Part shown: piece after piece, positions 1-10,326 of the stretch
Numbering within the stretch: the first letter of the stretch is position 1
How the letters are laid out: each line of letters starts with the position of its first letter
Assembly: GCA_031769625.1 (NCBI GenBank)
Contig: JAUIMM010000885.1
Coordinates: 5,124,001-5,188,000 of the forward strand
DNA length: 64,000 nucleotides
DNA from: Taudactylus pleione
Taxonomy: Eukaryota; Chordata; Amphibia; Anura; Myobatrachidae
Direction of reading: 5' to 3'
Translations under genes and position numbers: made by a program
The notes under the pieces: generated by a model
Databases searched by the model: none
Told to the model about the DNA's origin: nothing
Seen by the model: only the letters and a program-made list of their open reading frames with translations

Positions 1-450
1 TTCAGAGCCGGACGCTATTTGCGCTCGCTCGTTCAGAAAAAGGGGCCGGCTATTTAAATAGAGCACTCGCTCTTTGCGGTCTGTTGACGCCTCTATGTCT
101 GAACGAGCGAACGAAACATGCGCTCGCTATTTTTAAAAAAACGCCCCCTGGCCGCTCGCATCCTACGTCATCTCCGCTATTTATTAGATTAATCGAGTAC
201 ATCGAAAGGCGTATGAACTGCTCGCAGTGCTTGTGGTAGCATTTTCTACCGCAATCATGCGAGCAGTTCAGGCTAAAAGACAACCAAGTGACGTGGTCGA
301 TGACGCTGCTTTGTTAACTATGCACACCCTTAAAACGACCGTTTTGACCGTTTGGCACGCCTGCGTTCGGATCTCCACTCCCCGTTTTCAAGCACCTTCC
401 CCTGTTACCACCCACAAACGCCTCATTCTGTCACTCAAATTAGCAGGCAT
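1..450 (+). mobile_element. Family A MITE, truncated at window edge and at 3' side
   Basis: This non-autonomous DNA transposon copy matches the complete copy at 50191-50806 in the same orientation, starting inside its left terminal repeat (TTCAGAGCCGG). It is CpG-rich with many GCTCGC motifs and an internal TTTAAAT. Similarity continues through the segment ending AAATTAGCAGGCA near position 450 and then stops, so the right end is missing. It contains no transposase, and the short open frames across it are chance frames. Confidence 0.8.
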
Positions 451-582
451 ACCTAGATGCATAGTGATCGTAGTATATAAATAAAGTTTATTTAAAAATT
501 GTCCGCTGTTTTTTTATTTATTGGTAAAGCAATTGGTCAGGTGTCAGTTTTTAAACAAACTTTATTTGAATGAAGGAACCCA
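451..582. repeat. AT-rich spacer with an imperfect inverted repeat
   Basis: Between two truncated MITEs lies an AT-rich segment. Arms at about 478-500 and 545-567 (AAATAAAGTTTATTT and its near complement) are inverted repeats matching at about 21 of 23 positions. It could be a small foldback transposon that replaced the end of family A. No target duplication was identified. Confidence 0.4.
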
Positions 583-924
583 GGGCCTGATTCAGTATTG
601 CAAATGCAATAGCGATTATGCACGCAGTTCAATTGCGATAGTATGCTAATCCATTGTGATAAGGACGCCCACTTTCCCTTACACACATCCGTAATGTTTA
701 GTAAGATAGCGAAACCATCGGTACAATCGAGTATCATCGCAGCCTCACGCTCACTTGCACAAGCTCTGACTTTACTCAGAAATGCTAACTTCAGCGCACG
801 ATATGTGTACTCAAGCTGCGTACGGCATCGCAATGGATAATTTATGCACGCCCCTGCAATGGCGTTCAAACGCACTGGCAAGCCTACGTTTCCCTGACCC
901 TCCCACCCATCACCCACAAACGGC
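583..924 (+). mobile_element. Family B MITE, 3'-truncated
   Basis: The segment begins with GGGCCTGATTCAG and follows the complete family B copy at 25428-25970 closely, including the CACATCCGTAATGTTTAG region and the block of GCAATCGC-type motifs. Similarity ends at ACCCACAAACGGCAC, exactly where the perfect hairpin at 923-985 starts, so about 200 bp of the right half is missing. No coding capacity is visible. Confidence 0.8.
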
Positions 925-985
925 ACAACTGAACTTTACTGCTAACTTTTCCGAAAAAAAAGTTAGCAGTAAAGTTCAGTTGTGC
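923..985. repeat. Perfect 28-bp inverted repeat (hairpin)
   Basis: The arms 923-950 and 958-985 are exact reverse complements (28 of 28), separated by a 7-base loop. The left arm reads GCACAACTGAACTTTACTGC and continues; the right arm ends TTCAGTTGTGC. It sits at the breakpoint of the truncated family B MITE. Perfect pairing implies a recent origin, for example by a template-switch event. It is small-RNA-precursor-like in shape, but nothing shows that it is expressed. Confidence 0.9.
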
Positions 986-1041
986 TTTATATCTCTCCCT
1001 GCTCAACATACACCTTTGAACACCAGTTTGTTCTGAGCTAG

Positions 1042-1125
1042 GTAGTAATGCTGTCATGCAAGCTGGTATATTTGATATCATCCGTAGTAATGCTGTCATG
1101 CAAGCTGGTATATTTTATATCATCC
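1042..1125. repeat. 42-bp tandem duplication (2 copies)
   Basis: GTAGTAATGCTGTCATGCAA starts at 1042 and again at 1084, giving two nearly identical 42-bp units that both run into GCTGGTATATT. The following sequence contains CGAAACGCGTTGG near 1135, a core shared with other repeats in this window. Confidence 0.85.
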
Positions 1126-1860
1126 CCAGGTACGAAACGCGTTGGACCCCAGGGTTAGCGTGTAGGAAGAACAGTGAAGCACTACTGGACTACAACTTGA
1201 CGATCTCCACGATCCGCTGACGTCACCCTGTGCCGCTGGTCACAACCACCGCTACCCCACTTATACCTTGTGCGGCTCCCTGTGTAGTGCAGACAACACA
1301 ACACGCTACCAGCACTAGAAGCTACAGACAAAGGTAGGGACAGCTAGGTCGCATTGGATCTAATATACCACTGCACGCTTGCTTGGACCTGCTATCAATT
1401 TTCTCCTAAAAGAGCTTAAACATATGGGGCCAAATGTAATAGGGTGAGAGTTTAGAAAAGTGAGAGTTTCTGACACTTTTTAAACTTTGCCAATGTAATA
1501 AAGTCCAAAAACAAAGAGAGCGAACTTGCATGTTTTTTTAGACTTAAAAAACTCTCAAGATTTAAAATCTCATTCCGATGTTTTCCTATTTTGAAGATAA
1601 AACTCAACCAATGTGAGAGTTCACTGCTAAACTGTTTTATGGTTGTTCGTTTGTTTGTTTGTCTGATAACTTTTTTGTTTTCCCCGATTTAGTATTCACA
1701 AGCGCTCGTTTTCCCTTTCCATACTTTCACTTCCAGATCACCCATTTGTTAGAGTTACGAAAGAGATGATTCCATAGCACCAAGTTTTAATACTGGCATA
1801 GAACTTACTGCAAAGAGGGGAAATGGTTGCTCGGCAATGTGAGCTTATTATTATCAGAGC
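1126..1860. other. Low-copy or unclassified DNA
   Basis: The first 200 bases are moderately GC-rich and look like an old repeat because of the GAAACGCGTTGG core. The remainder is AT-rich with no clear repeat ends, no persuasive frame and no recognisable RNA gene. Confidence 0.4.
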
Positions 1861-1905
1861 TTATTATTATCATTAACATTTATTTATATCGCACCAGCAC
1901 ACAAG
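1861..1905 (-). mobile_element. SINE/LINE 3'-tail fragment
   Basis: Read on the minus strand, this is a TATAAATAAA-type end followed by an A/T trinucleotide tail, similar in layout to the tail of the SINE at 17841-18218. Only the last 40-50 bases are recognisable, so it is a 5'-truncated or decayed insertion. Confidence 0.4.
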
Positions 1906-1989
1906 AGGAATTAAAGTGCACTTAGCCAATCAGAAGTGTAGTTTCCTCATCACATACCTCCCAACATATCGGATGTAAAATTTAGGACC

Positions 1990-2360
1990 CTGCGCGCTCA
2001 AAAAGAACCGCCCCGTTGTGATGTCAGTGTCGGCGGCAGGGGTGTATCTATAATGGGTGCAGCATATTTTTTAATATTTACCGCTCTGAAGTCCCGCGTC
2101 GGCTGTAGCAGCGCTGCACAAATCACCTGGAAAATGGCCACTGCGGTCATTTTCCTGGTGTTTTGCACATGTGCAGTTAGGAAATCTCCGGGAAAATGGC
2201 TGCCGCGCCATTTCCCTGGTGACCTGCGCATGCGCAGTAGACTCTGGGCACAGACTAGTGCCCAAAGTCTACTGCTGTGCCCAGTGCCAGCCACCGGGGA
2301 GAGAGGAAGAGGCACCAGATGGGTAATGCACACAAGTCTCCTCCTCTCTTAATACGCTCC
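1990..2360. repeat. GC-rich interspersed repeat (copy 1 of 2)
   Basis: This segment shares an arrangement with 62444-62757: two blocks of AAAATGGC(A/T)GC facing inverted CATTTTCC blocks, a CGCATGCGCAGTAGACTCTG-type stretch, and an AGAGAGGA end. The paired AAAATGG/CCATTTT motifs would fold into short hairpins. The open frames on both strands arise from this palindromic structure and are not considered genes. Confidence 0.6.
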
Positions 2361-2715
2361 TGGTTGGCGGTACCTGTGGCCAGTGTATGGATTGGTCGGC
2401 GGATAGCCCGTACACCCTGGCAGTTGTACCGATATATGTGCATGATATATCAGCATCTGTTGTGCTGTCTGTCACAGACATTCAACTGTACACACGGCCA
2501 GATGCACTTAACGATATATCATTCATCGGCTGTAAGAACGATATATCGCATGTTGTGTACACAGTTTAAGAGGTGAGAACTTTTATTGCTGGTGACACCT
2601 TTAAGATGTTACAGTTATAGAGAGAGACTGAATTTAAGTAAAAATCTAATGAGTGGAGGGGAGTGAAATAGCCAATGTGCTATATGAATAAGGGGTTTAG
2701 ATGGAGGGGAGAGAA
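2361..2715. other. Low-copy DNA with repeated GATATATC palindromes
   Basis: The 8-bp palindrome GATATATC occurs at about 2453, 2513 and 2540, with a related GATATATG at about 2430. Otherwise no repeat ends, frames or RNA genes were identified. Confidence 0.4.
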
Positions 2716-2922
2716 GGGCTTTTTTTATCAACAAGTTTTATCACTCACAACGAGTGATAAAACTTGTTGCGTATGATAAAAGGTGCTCCAGCCAATCAGC
2801 TCCCAACTGTCATTTTTCAAACAGATGACAGTTGGGAGCTGATTGGCTGGAGCACCATGTATCATACAAAACAAGTTTTATCACTCGTTGTGAGTGATAA
2901 AACTCTTTGATAAATGAGGCCC
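2716..2922. mobile_element. Family C palindromic MITE, single-core copy
   Basis: This 207-bp element is nearly palindromic over its whole length. It starts GGGC and ends TGATAAATGAGGCCC, with outer arms containing TTTTATCACTC(A)CAACGAGTGATAAAA and inner arms AGCCAATCAGCTCCCAACTG facing their complement. It encodes nothing. The neighbouring copy at 2975-3480 has the same plan with an amplified core. Confidence 0.85.
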
Positions 2923-2974
2923 AAAGTATGTTATAATTCAAAGGCAAATGCTGTGGGAGGATGGCAGCAAAAAC

Positions 2975-3480
2975 GGGCCTTATCAATGAGTGTTATCATC
3001 ACTCACAACGAGTGATAAAACTTGTTGCATATGATAACGGTGCTCAGGCCAATCAGCTCCCAACTGTCATCTGTTAACAAAATGACAGTTGGGAGCTGAT
3101 TGGCTGGAGCATCATTTATCATATGTGATCAGCTCCCAACTGTCATCTGTTAGAAAAATGACAGTTGGGAACTGATTGGTTGGAGCATCATTTATCATAT
3201 GCAATCAGCTCCCAACTGTCATCTGTTAGAAAAATGACAGTTGGGAGCTGATTGGCTGGAGCATCATTTATCATATGCGATCAGCTCCCTACTGTCATCT
3301 GTTAGAAAAATGACAATTGGGAGCTGATTGGCTGGAGCATCATTTATCATATGCGATCAGCTCCCAACTGTCATCTGTTAGAAAAATGACAATTGGGAGC
3401 TGATTGGCTGGAGCATCATTTATCATACTCAACGATTTTGATCACTTGTTGTGAATGATAAAACTCATTGAAAAAATAAG
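2975..3480. mobile_element. Family C palindromic MITE with amplified core
   Basis: The left end (GGGCCTTATCAATGAG) and right end (GAATGATAAAACTCATTG) match the outer arms of the copy at 2716-2922. The single central hairpin of that copy is replaced by five tandem 76-bp units (3052-3431), making this copy about 500 bp long. Confidence 0.8.
3052..3431. repeat. Tandem array of five 76-bp hairpin units
   Basis: ATCAGCTCCC occurs at 3052, 3128, 3204, 3280 and 3356, a constant spacing of 76. Each unit contains a stem of about 22 bp (ATCAGCTCCCAACTGTCAT facing its complement) and ends with GGAGCATCATTTATCATATG. Units differ by only a few bases, which indicates recent amplification. It is not a CRISPR array: there are no variable spacers, the units are palindromic and the setting is a vertebrate transposon. 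Confidence 0.95.
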
Positions 3481-4340
3481 TTTGGTAAACATTGGGAACA
3501 TACTATATGGGCTTGATAATAAATGACATACAGTAGGACTCGTGACTTACCTCAGATCTCTCCTACATTAGACTCTTCTTAAATATTCAAGTTGCTAAGT
3601 TAATTCATAAACAAACATCAATTTCTGCATGATTTTCATAGAAAATTAGTGTAATAAATAGGCCCCTTACGCAATATAAAACTTTACAGAATTTATAATG
3701 TCATCATCTTATGTCCAATCGTATTCCACTGCAAAATGCCCATCTTTCGTACTGTTCTGCAAATCCTTAGGGTTCAGCAAAGCACAGCCAGTGACGATAT
3801 TCGCAGTCCTACCCTTTTAAATCCTATTTGCGGCTCGATATTTGTTTGTGAATTCACCAACATGCCTTTTCATTTAAAAAAAAAAGCAATTATTTAATCG
3901 CAGGCATGAAAGTCACTACATTCGGTGATATGTTCTCTTTGGGTTCGCGCGGTGACTTTCTTGCAATGCTGAGTACATTGTGCTGTGTGTTTATCTGACA
4001 TGTTTGATAGACAGCTTGGAATAGAAAGAATCCGCTCAATTGCTCTTCGTGAGTTCTTTGGGCAAAGAAAATAAATATATAACTAGATCAGATAAAATAC
4101 ATTGATTGGCCAAACCAAATGGGGAGAGCATTCGGAATACAGTACGTGTTATCTGTTTCTCTGATGACATGTTTTAGCTGCATTACCTGTGTTAATGGAA
4201 ACATCTGACAACAGTCTTCCACCATTCTGCAGGTGTCACTTTCATGCTTGGTTGCATGCAAATATACAGCTCTGGCAATCTTTTCTGTATAAGTGCTTTC
4301 ATTCTCGCTTGGCTATGAAAAAAAAAATGTTTTCAAAAAA
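3481..4340. other. Low-copy island; candidate conserved non-coding sequence
   Basis: No repeat family seen elsewhere in the window occurs here. About 3840-4330 has mixed composition with AT-rich, homeodomain-like stretches (CAATTATTTAAT), an octamer-like ATGCAAAT and no simple repeats, which fits a regulatory island. No frame is convincing. Conservation is an inference that needs alignment. Confidence 0.35.
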
Positions 4341-6409
4341 ATCCATTACTGCTTTGTAGTACTTAAATTTGCTGTGAAATTGCAGAAGATTTGGCACTAA
4401 CCCCCTGTATGTTCTTATTTACGTCTAGTAGCATTGTTTGGCTATTGAGGAATTGCTGACTTGGAGGCATTTTAGGTCTAAACTGCAAGTCTAAGATGTG
4501 TCCCGAAAAGAGCCGCAATTCCGCTCAAGATGCATCCGGTCCGCAAGAGTAGCCTATACAGTACGCCAGGTTTACGCCAGGATTCATTACGGATTATACT
4601 TGACGGTGTTAGTGGTAGATGCTAACATCACATGACCTCATTTATGCACAATGTAATTCTGTAAGAAAGTATTCTATACATTGGATAGAAAAATGTCTGG
4701 ACGACGTTATCAATAAATGTGTAAGTTGAGTTTATCATGTAAAATATAATTAAATACAGAAACGCATACAAAACGTACAAATACAATTCAGTTAAATGAA
4801 AGCATCCATTGTCTTCTATTTCAGAAGTCAAATGAGAATCTTCTTTCCTGCGGGAAAGGTCTACATCCATGTAGAGATATGTCACCGCCAAATTGAGGAG
4901 CGCATTGATGGCGCTTGGGGCATTTGGGATTCAACTCTGCTTCCTTGAAGCATCCGGTAGTGGCAGCTGGACTTATCAGAGAGCATTGCTCCAGATTTTT
5001 AGCTCTTAGTAAGTGGCCAATGATGATTTGCCCCAATAGTTGGCGTTATTTGGGGAAAACAAAGGTGACACCTGAGAAATTTCTTTCAATACATTTGGAG
5101 AAGCCTTTATAAATATAAACCCCTTTTCTAGCTAAAATGCTGAAATAAAAGTGTTTATCACTCCTTAATATATTGACCCCATAGCAACAGGGGTAGCAAT
5201 GGCTACAATTGTAACTGGGTCCTCTCTGCTATCCCTAGAACACAGCGCCACATTGATGAAATGGGTAATAGCGCATGGATGTTGTGCCCTCTCTTCTGCA
5301 CAAGCTCACAGTTATCCAATGACAGTAAGCTGCAGGATTTACCATTCAGGTTTGAGATACTGCATTAGATCCCCATTAGAAAGAGGTGGGGCAACTGGGG
5401 AGAAGTTGGAGGTTCTACAATTCTCTTTCAACTTTTTTTTTTCTTGTTGTTGGCCAAACTCATCAATTATTGAGGATCGAGCTGAAAAAATGGAATTATG
5501 AAGCCAAGTGTACGAATATAAATGGTTTTTAAAGCAAGGGACAAACATTAATAGAGTTTGGCACTCAATATTTACAAGTAGTTTTCCTTTCCCTTTAAGT
5601 GTGTTGCGGTATAATTTGGTTTCAGTGTTGTGCTTCCAGAAAGTGTCTCAGTGTCATTGATTTACAAAGCGGCATTCTTTACTGCTGAGCCAACTATATA
5701 TCTTTATAATGGGCAAATGTATTCTCTAGTGCTGGTTAAAGACACATGTACAAATCCACTTGTTTTTGTTGATGTGTTTGAACGGGCATTCTTCCTCCAA
5801 TGTAATGGATGGTAATATCCAATTCATTCAGCTAATGTGTACAAGGATGGAGACAAGAAATAGCTGTGAGTTCTTATGATTATTGCTCTAATGTTAAATG
5901 CTTTGTATGTGCTATTGGTTTGTAGCCCAGCCAGCATCTTCGTGTTCGGCCAAAATAATACAATTGGATGTTCTCTAAAGAGCTATTTTGCAGAGTTTAT
6001 CCAAAGCTTGCCAAAGCTGAGCAAATATTGGTTGTTGCCTTGACAGACTAGACAAACACATTACAGGGAACATTTAAGGGTTTATTTGTGCTGCTTCAAA
6101 ATGAATACCTGGGAGTTTAATGGCATTTTGTTGGAATATTCTTTTTCTCATACTTAAATCCTAGAAGGGAATTAAAGTTATAGGAATGACCTCTGCTTCC
6201 GAGAGTTGTTTCAGCTTTTCTCTGCGATTTAACTCCTTCAGGACACTGTGTTTTGTCCCCTTTTGACCAAGCTAGTTTACACATTTCCAACTGTGTTGCC
6301 TTCACCAGGAATAACTCATACTTGCCTGCCCTCCACATTTCAGGTAGACAGTAGGCCTGCTTCTACAATAAAGTGGATGGGGCCATTGCTTTACATCTGT
6401 GAAATGTGG
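4341..6409. other. Low-copy DNA, no gene recognised
   Basis: The sequence is mostly unique and AT-rich with short chance frames on both strands (none above 100 codons). Frames at 4628-4891, 4915-5112 and 5199-5501 have no recognisable domain and no supporting splice or start context. I see no RNA gene or transposon ends. Confidence 0.45.
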
Positions 6410-7057
6410 AAGGAAAAATTGGAAAGGTGAAATAATGGAAGGATGAGGAAGGAGGAATGGAGGAAAAATTAATGTAAGAATAAGAAATGGAGTTGGAGGA
6501 GTTCTACAGTGAGGAAGAAAGGGAGAGGGGGTGTGTAGAAACAGTGGTGTTGAACAAGGGGGGGCATAGGTACAATTCACTTGGTCGTGGGGCTTCTGCA
6601 GGTTCCAAGACTATGGGGGAGGTGTAACCATGCCTCTTGTGATGCCGTGACCATGCCTTACATATATATAGATGACAAGGAGACATTGCCTACCCATGGT
6701 CTTAGCAGCCCTGTGTAGGAAAGAGGAATGGAAGAGGGTGAAATGGAGGAAATACTGGAAAGAAAAATAGAAATAGATGTAATGGAGAAATGTATTATGG
6801 GGAAAGAGAAACTCAGGAGAGAGGAATAAAGGAAAGAGGAGGGTGAAGAATGGAGGAATGGTTGGAGAAGGTGAAAAAGGGGATGTTAAGTAGCAAGGAA
6901 TGGAGGAGTAGGAGGATTTGCGAAGCAATGGATTTGAAGGAGGAAGGAGGGGTGGAGGTAGAAGGATTTGAGAAAGGAGGATGGAAGGGGAGTGGAGAAA
7001 GGAGGAATGGCAAAAAGAGGAATAATTGGAATGGAGGAAGGAGGAGGGAGGTGTGAA

Positions 7058-7135
7058 GGATAGAAGGAAGGAAGGAAGGAAGGAAGGAAGGAAGGAAGGA
7101 AGGAAGGAAGGAAGGAAGGAAGGAAGGAAGGAAAG
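7058..7135. repeat. (GGAA)n microsatellite
   Basis: An almost perfect run of AAGG/GGAA units lies within the polypurine tract. GGAA repeats contain ETS-factor core motifs, but no function can be inferred here. Confidence 0.95.
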
Positions 7136-7339
7136 AAAGGGTAATTGAGGGAGAAGGAGTGCAGAAAGGAGAAGTGGAGGTGGGAGGAATAGAGAAGTTG
7201 AAGGAATGGGGGAAGAATGAATAGAGGAACAAGAAGGGAGGAGAGGTGGATGAAGGAGGAATGGTATAAGATGAGTGCTGTGTGAGGAATGGTAGAAGAA
7301 GGAAGGTGAGGTGTAGAGGAAGGAGGAGTGGAGGAAAGG

Positions 7340-7780
7340 TAGAAGGAGGATGACGAGGAGTAGTGGTAGGGGGAGTGGAGGAATGAAGGATGGAGGACAG
7401 AAGAGAAGTGGGTGGAAGGAGGAGTATGATGAGGGGTAGAGGCCGGAGGAATGGAGGAATGAAGGATGGAGGAGAGAAGAGAAGTGGGTGGAAGGAGGAG
7501 TGGAGGAATGAAGGATGGAGGAGAGAAGAGAAGTGTGTGGAAGGAGGAGTGGAGGAAAGGTAGAAGGAGGATGACGAGGAGTAGTGGTAGGTGGAGTGGA
7601 GGAATGAAGGATGGAGGACAGAAGAGAAGTGGGTGGAAGGAGGAGTATGATGAGGGGTAGAGGCAGGAGGAATGGAGGAATGAAGGATGGAGGAGAGAAG
7701 AGAAGTGGGTGGAAGGAGGAGTGGAGGAATGAAGGATGGAGGAGAGAAGAGAAGTGGGTGGACGGAGGAGTGGAGGAATG
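7340..7780. repeat. Higher-order minisatellite, 221-bp period
   Basis: The word AATGAAGGATGG recurs at about 7382, 7458, 7507, 7602, 7679 and 7728, with spacings of about 76, 49, 95, 77 and 49. The triplet therefore repeats with a 221-bp super-period, confirmed by TAGTGGTAGG at 7361 and 7582. About two super-units are present. Confidence 0.85.
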
Positions 7781-7870
7781 GTAGAAGGAGGATGATGAGG
7801 AGTAGAGGAAGGAGGAGTGGAGGATTGAATGATGGAGGAGAGAGGAGAAGTGGGTGGAAGGAGGAATGCC

Positions 7871-8604
7871 TTGGATCCTCCTACCTGTTATTCTGTTCAA
7901 CATGTACTCACACCAAATACAGATGTGCCCTCACTTATCTATCCTTCTGGTCAGATATAACTTAGATTGAGCAGCATGGAATGACAATTGATCTCATGTC
8001 ACAATCTAATGCTCTATAGATCTTTATTGTTTAGCTTGTGATACTGTACTGTATGTCAGATATCTCGTGATCACGTATCACAAAAAAGTCATGTATACTA
8101 TACATTATGACCAGCCAGAAGGATAGCATTGCTCCATGCACTGTTCTGTAAATTGACTTTGTGATATAACAAATGCACATGTATTGTGGTTTATTTATAG
8201 TGTGATTATATTTAGGTGGTTGTGGTTATATTTATAGTACAAACATTTTAGACTTTAGTTGAATTAATGTGAAATCTGGTGTGTGGATGTCCACAGGAAA
8301 AGCCTGAAAGCATTCACTATAAAGCTTTCTAAGAATAAGAGCTTGTCCTGACTCAGCAGATGGCGTACTCATTCACCTCCTGTCCCTCAGGAACAGCCTG
8401 TCTTTATCTCTTAGTGTTTATTTCTATTGGCTTCCCTTTCTTCTCCTCTAGGCAATTGCTTGTTTTAAAATTGAAATCTCTATCATTTTATTTACTGCTT
8501 TCTATCAATTTTCCTTTTATATCCTTGTTTGCGCTTAGCACTAATGTGGCATGTTATGCATGTAAGTTGTTATGATGAAGAACATTTTTTGTTTGCTCAC
8601 AAGA
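7871..8604. other. Low-copy DNA, no gene recognised
   Basis: AT-rich sequence without repeat ends. A pyrimidine-rich stretch ending in TCCTCTAG near 8450 resembles a splice acceptor, but no adjoining open exon with a recognisable protein is present. Confidence 0.4.
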
Positions 8605-8752
8605 GCTCATTCTGACCAGAGTGACATGTGAGGTCCTTCTGACCAGAGTTACATGGTGTCCTCATGACCAGAATTACAGGTGCTCTTCCTAACAAGAGTC
8701 GTGTGTGGTCCTCCTTAATAGAGTCACATGAGGTCTTCCTGATCTGAGTCAC
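8605..8752. repeat. Degenerate minisatellite, units of about 25-29 bp
   Basis: About six diverged units carry the pattern CCTTCTGACCAGAGTTACAT followed by a GGT block. Divergence between neighbouring units suggests an old array. Confidence 0.7.
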
Positions 8753-8915
8753 TTATATTGGCAGAACCTATGATATTAAAAGTTGCCAGCGGTGTGCGAT
8801 GGAGGCCATTTCACATGGTAGATAATTTAACCAGGTTGGGTGGTTTATTAATCAGCAGATAGCAGGAGTACTTCCTTTTAAGTTACCATACGTGTGTATC
8901 CATCTTAGGGAATAT
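8753..8915. other. Low-copy DNA
   Basis: Nothing recognisable is present between the minisatellite and the SINE tail fragment. Confidence 0.35.
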
Positions 8916-8990
8916 AGATTGTCAGCTCCACTGGAGTAGGGACTGATGTGAAAGAGCTGTGTAATATATGTGCGCTGTATGAAAAAAACT
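8916..8990 (+). mobile_element. SINE 3'-end fragment
   Basis: ATTGTCAGCTCCACTGG followed by AGGGACTGATGTGAA and TATGTGCGCTGTAT resembles, on the plus strand, the 3' half of the SINE found in reverse at 17841-18218 (whose plus strand reads CCAGTGGAGCTTACA). The 5' part is missing, as is usual for 5'-truncated retrocopies. Confidence 0.65.
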
Positions 8991-10326
8991 AAAAGAAAGA
9001 AATGTAGTTAATATCTGTTGTTCTTTTTTTTTTGCAATTTGACAGATAATAATTAATTTATTATGTAGTATGGTGGTGAAACGTATAATTTGAAAGGACT
9101 TCCTATTGAAAAGATTTAAGGAATCACAATGACATAATTTATGTAACGTTCTACATCTTTTGCCCTTCACAAATGAGACATCTGCACAATTATACAGTCT
9201 TCCAAAAAATGTGTAATGATCAGCTCTCTTACATGCAATGCTGTCGTCTCGGCTGACCTTGGTCTTGGAAGACTGTTTGCACTTCAGTCATTAGTTCACC
9301 CTTGTGGTTGCATTAAATTAGAAGGAACATGCTCATTATTTTATTTTTTTTATCTTTCACATCCTAAAGTGGATTTATCGTTACCTCTACTAGAACAGGC
9401 TTGCAGATTATTGCGTTAAATTAGTGTGACTGATCATCAACAACAAACTAATCGTCTCCTCTATAGGAAATCCAGATAATCGTTTATACTGGCAATCATT
9501 TTTTTTACGATCGCCGGCTACTATTCGGACCCATCAATCATTTTTACTGCAGCGCTAAATCCTAAGCACTCCCTATTATGCTGCATCGCTGGGGCCATTT
9601 TCAGTGTAATCAGTCATTATAACTTTGCAGCAATAGGATCATTTTCAGTATGACTGGGTACCGGGATTCTGCATGAAATACGAATACCGAGAGCAATATC
9701 ATCAAACATTTCTCTGCCGCAATCAGATTTAGAAGCTCAAGCATAATTCTGTTTATTTACACAAAGTAGATGCAAGCGCAGAGGCATTAACTAATGGCTT
9801 GCGGTCTGCATGAGCTCTACGGTTCTCTCTGACAGTCGGGAAAACTGCATACTAGGACCTGTTGCAAAGATGTACGCAAACCCGATGGTTCTGAAAGAAA
9901 TCCCCACATTTATAGCCCAAAGTAGGGATTTTAAATTTTTTTTTGCCTGGTCTGGGATTGAGAAAACTTATTTCCAGTTTTTTTTCGCCAATTGCGTTTT
10001 TGCCTGTTTTTTTGCAAAAATATTGCCATTTTTTGGCAAAAAATGACCGATTTCGCCTATGAATGCGTCCCTAAATTTTCCAGTTGCGGTCAAACCCAGG
10101 TTTGGCAAGACCTGCCCATTGGCACGGAGTCTAACCCACTTGGTGGTTTTCTCCAGTGACCCCTCCAATTGGGATATGGTTTTTACCGCACCAAGTGAGC
10201 AGGTCGCAGCCCTCTGGACAGGTACCTTGGAGAGACGGAAGAATAGGAATAATATATTGAAACAACTACACAGGGAACACTGGGAGTAGCACGAAAGAAT
10301 GGCCTGAACTGAGACACAGGGACTGA
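8991..10326. other. Low-copy DNA, no gene recognised
   Basis: A poly-T run lies near 9025, followed by mixed AT-rich sequence. A 76-codon plus-strand frame at 10059-10289 shows no domain that I recognise and no conserved start context. No repeat ends were identified. Confidence 0.4.

Larger units (their letters stand above)
6410..7870. repeat. Polypurine tract of about 1.45 kb
   Basis: The plus strand is overwhelmingly A and G (GGAGGAATGGAGGA-type words), with short pyrimidine interruptions such as the transposon-like segment near 6570-6720. The minus strand therefore translates into a spurious 430-residue serine/proline/leucine frame (6611-7903). The tract contains a GGAA microsatellite and a higher-order minisatellite. 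Such homopurine DNA can form triplex structures. Confidence 0.9.

Noticed and set aside
923..985. microRNA gene
   Set aside because: The stem is fully paired and short, and sits at a transposon breakpoint; no evidence of expression or conservation.
3052..3431. CRISPR array
   Set aside because: Units are fully repeated palindromes without variable spacers, and the window is vertebrate DNA.
6611..7903. 430-codon minus-strand frame rich in serine, proline and leucine
   Set aside because: It is the complement of a polypurine tandem repeat; stops are rare by composition and no domain is recognisable.
8430..8460. Splice acceptor of a coding exon
   Set aside because: The polypyrimidine-AG signal is plausible, but the downstream sequence has no recognisable coding content.
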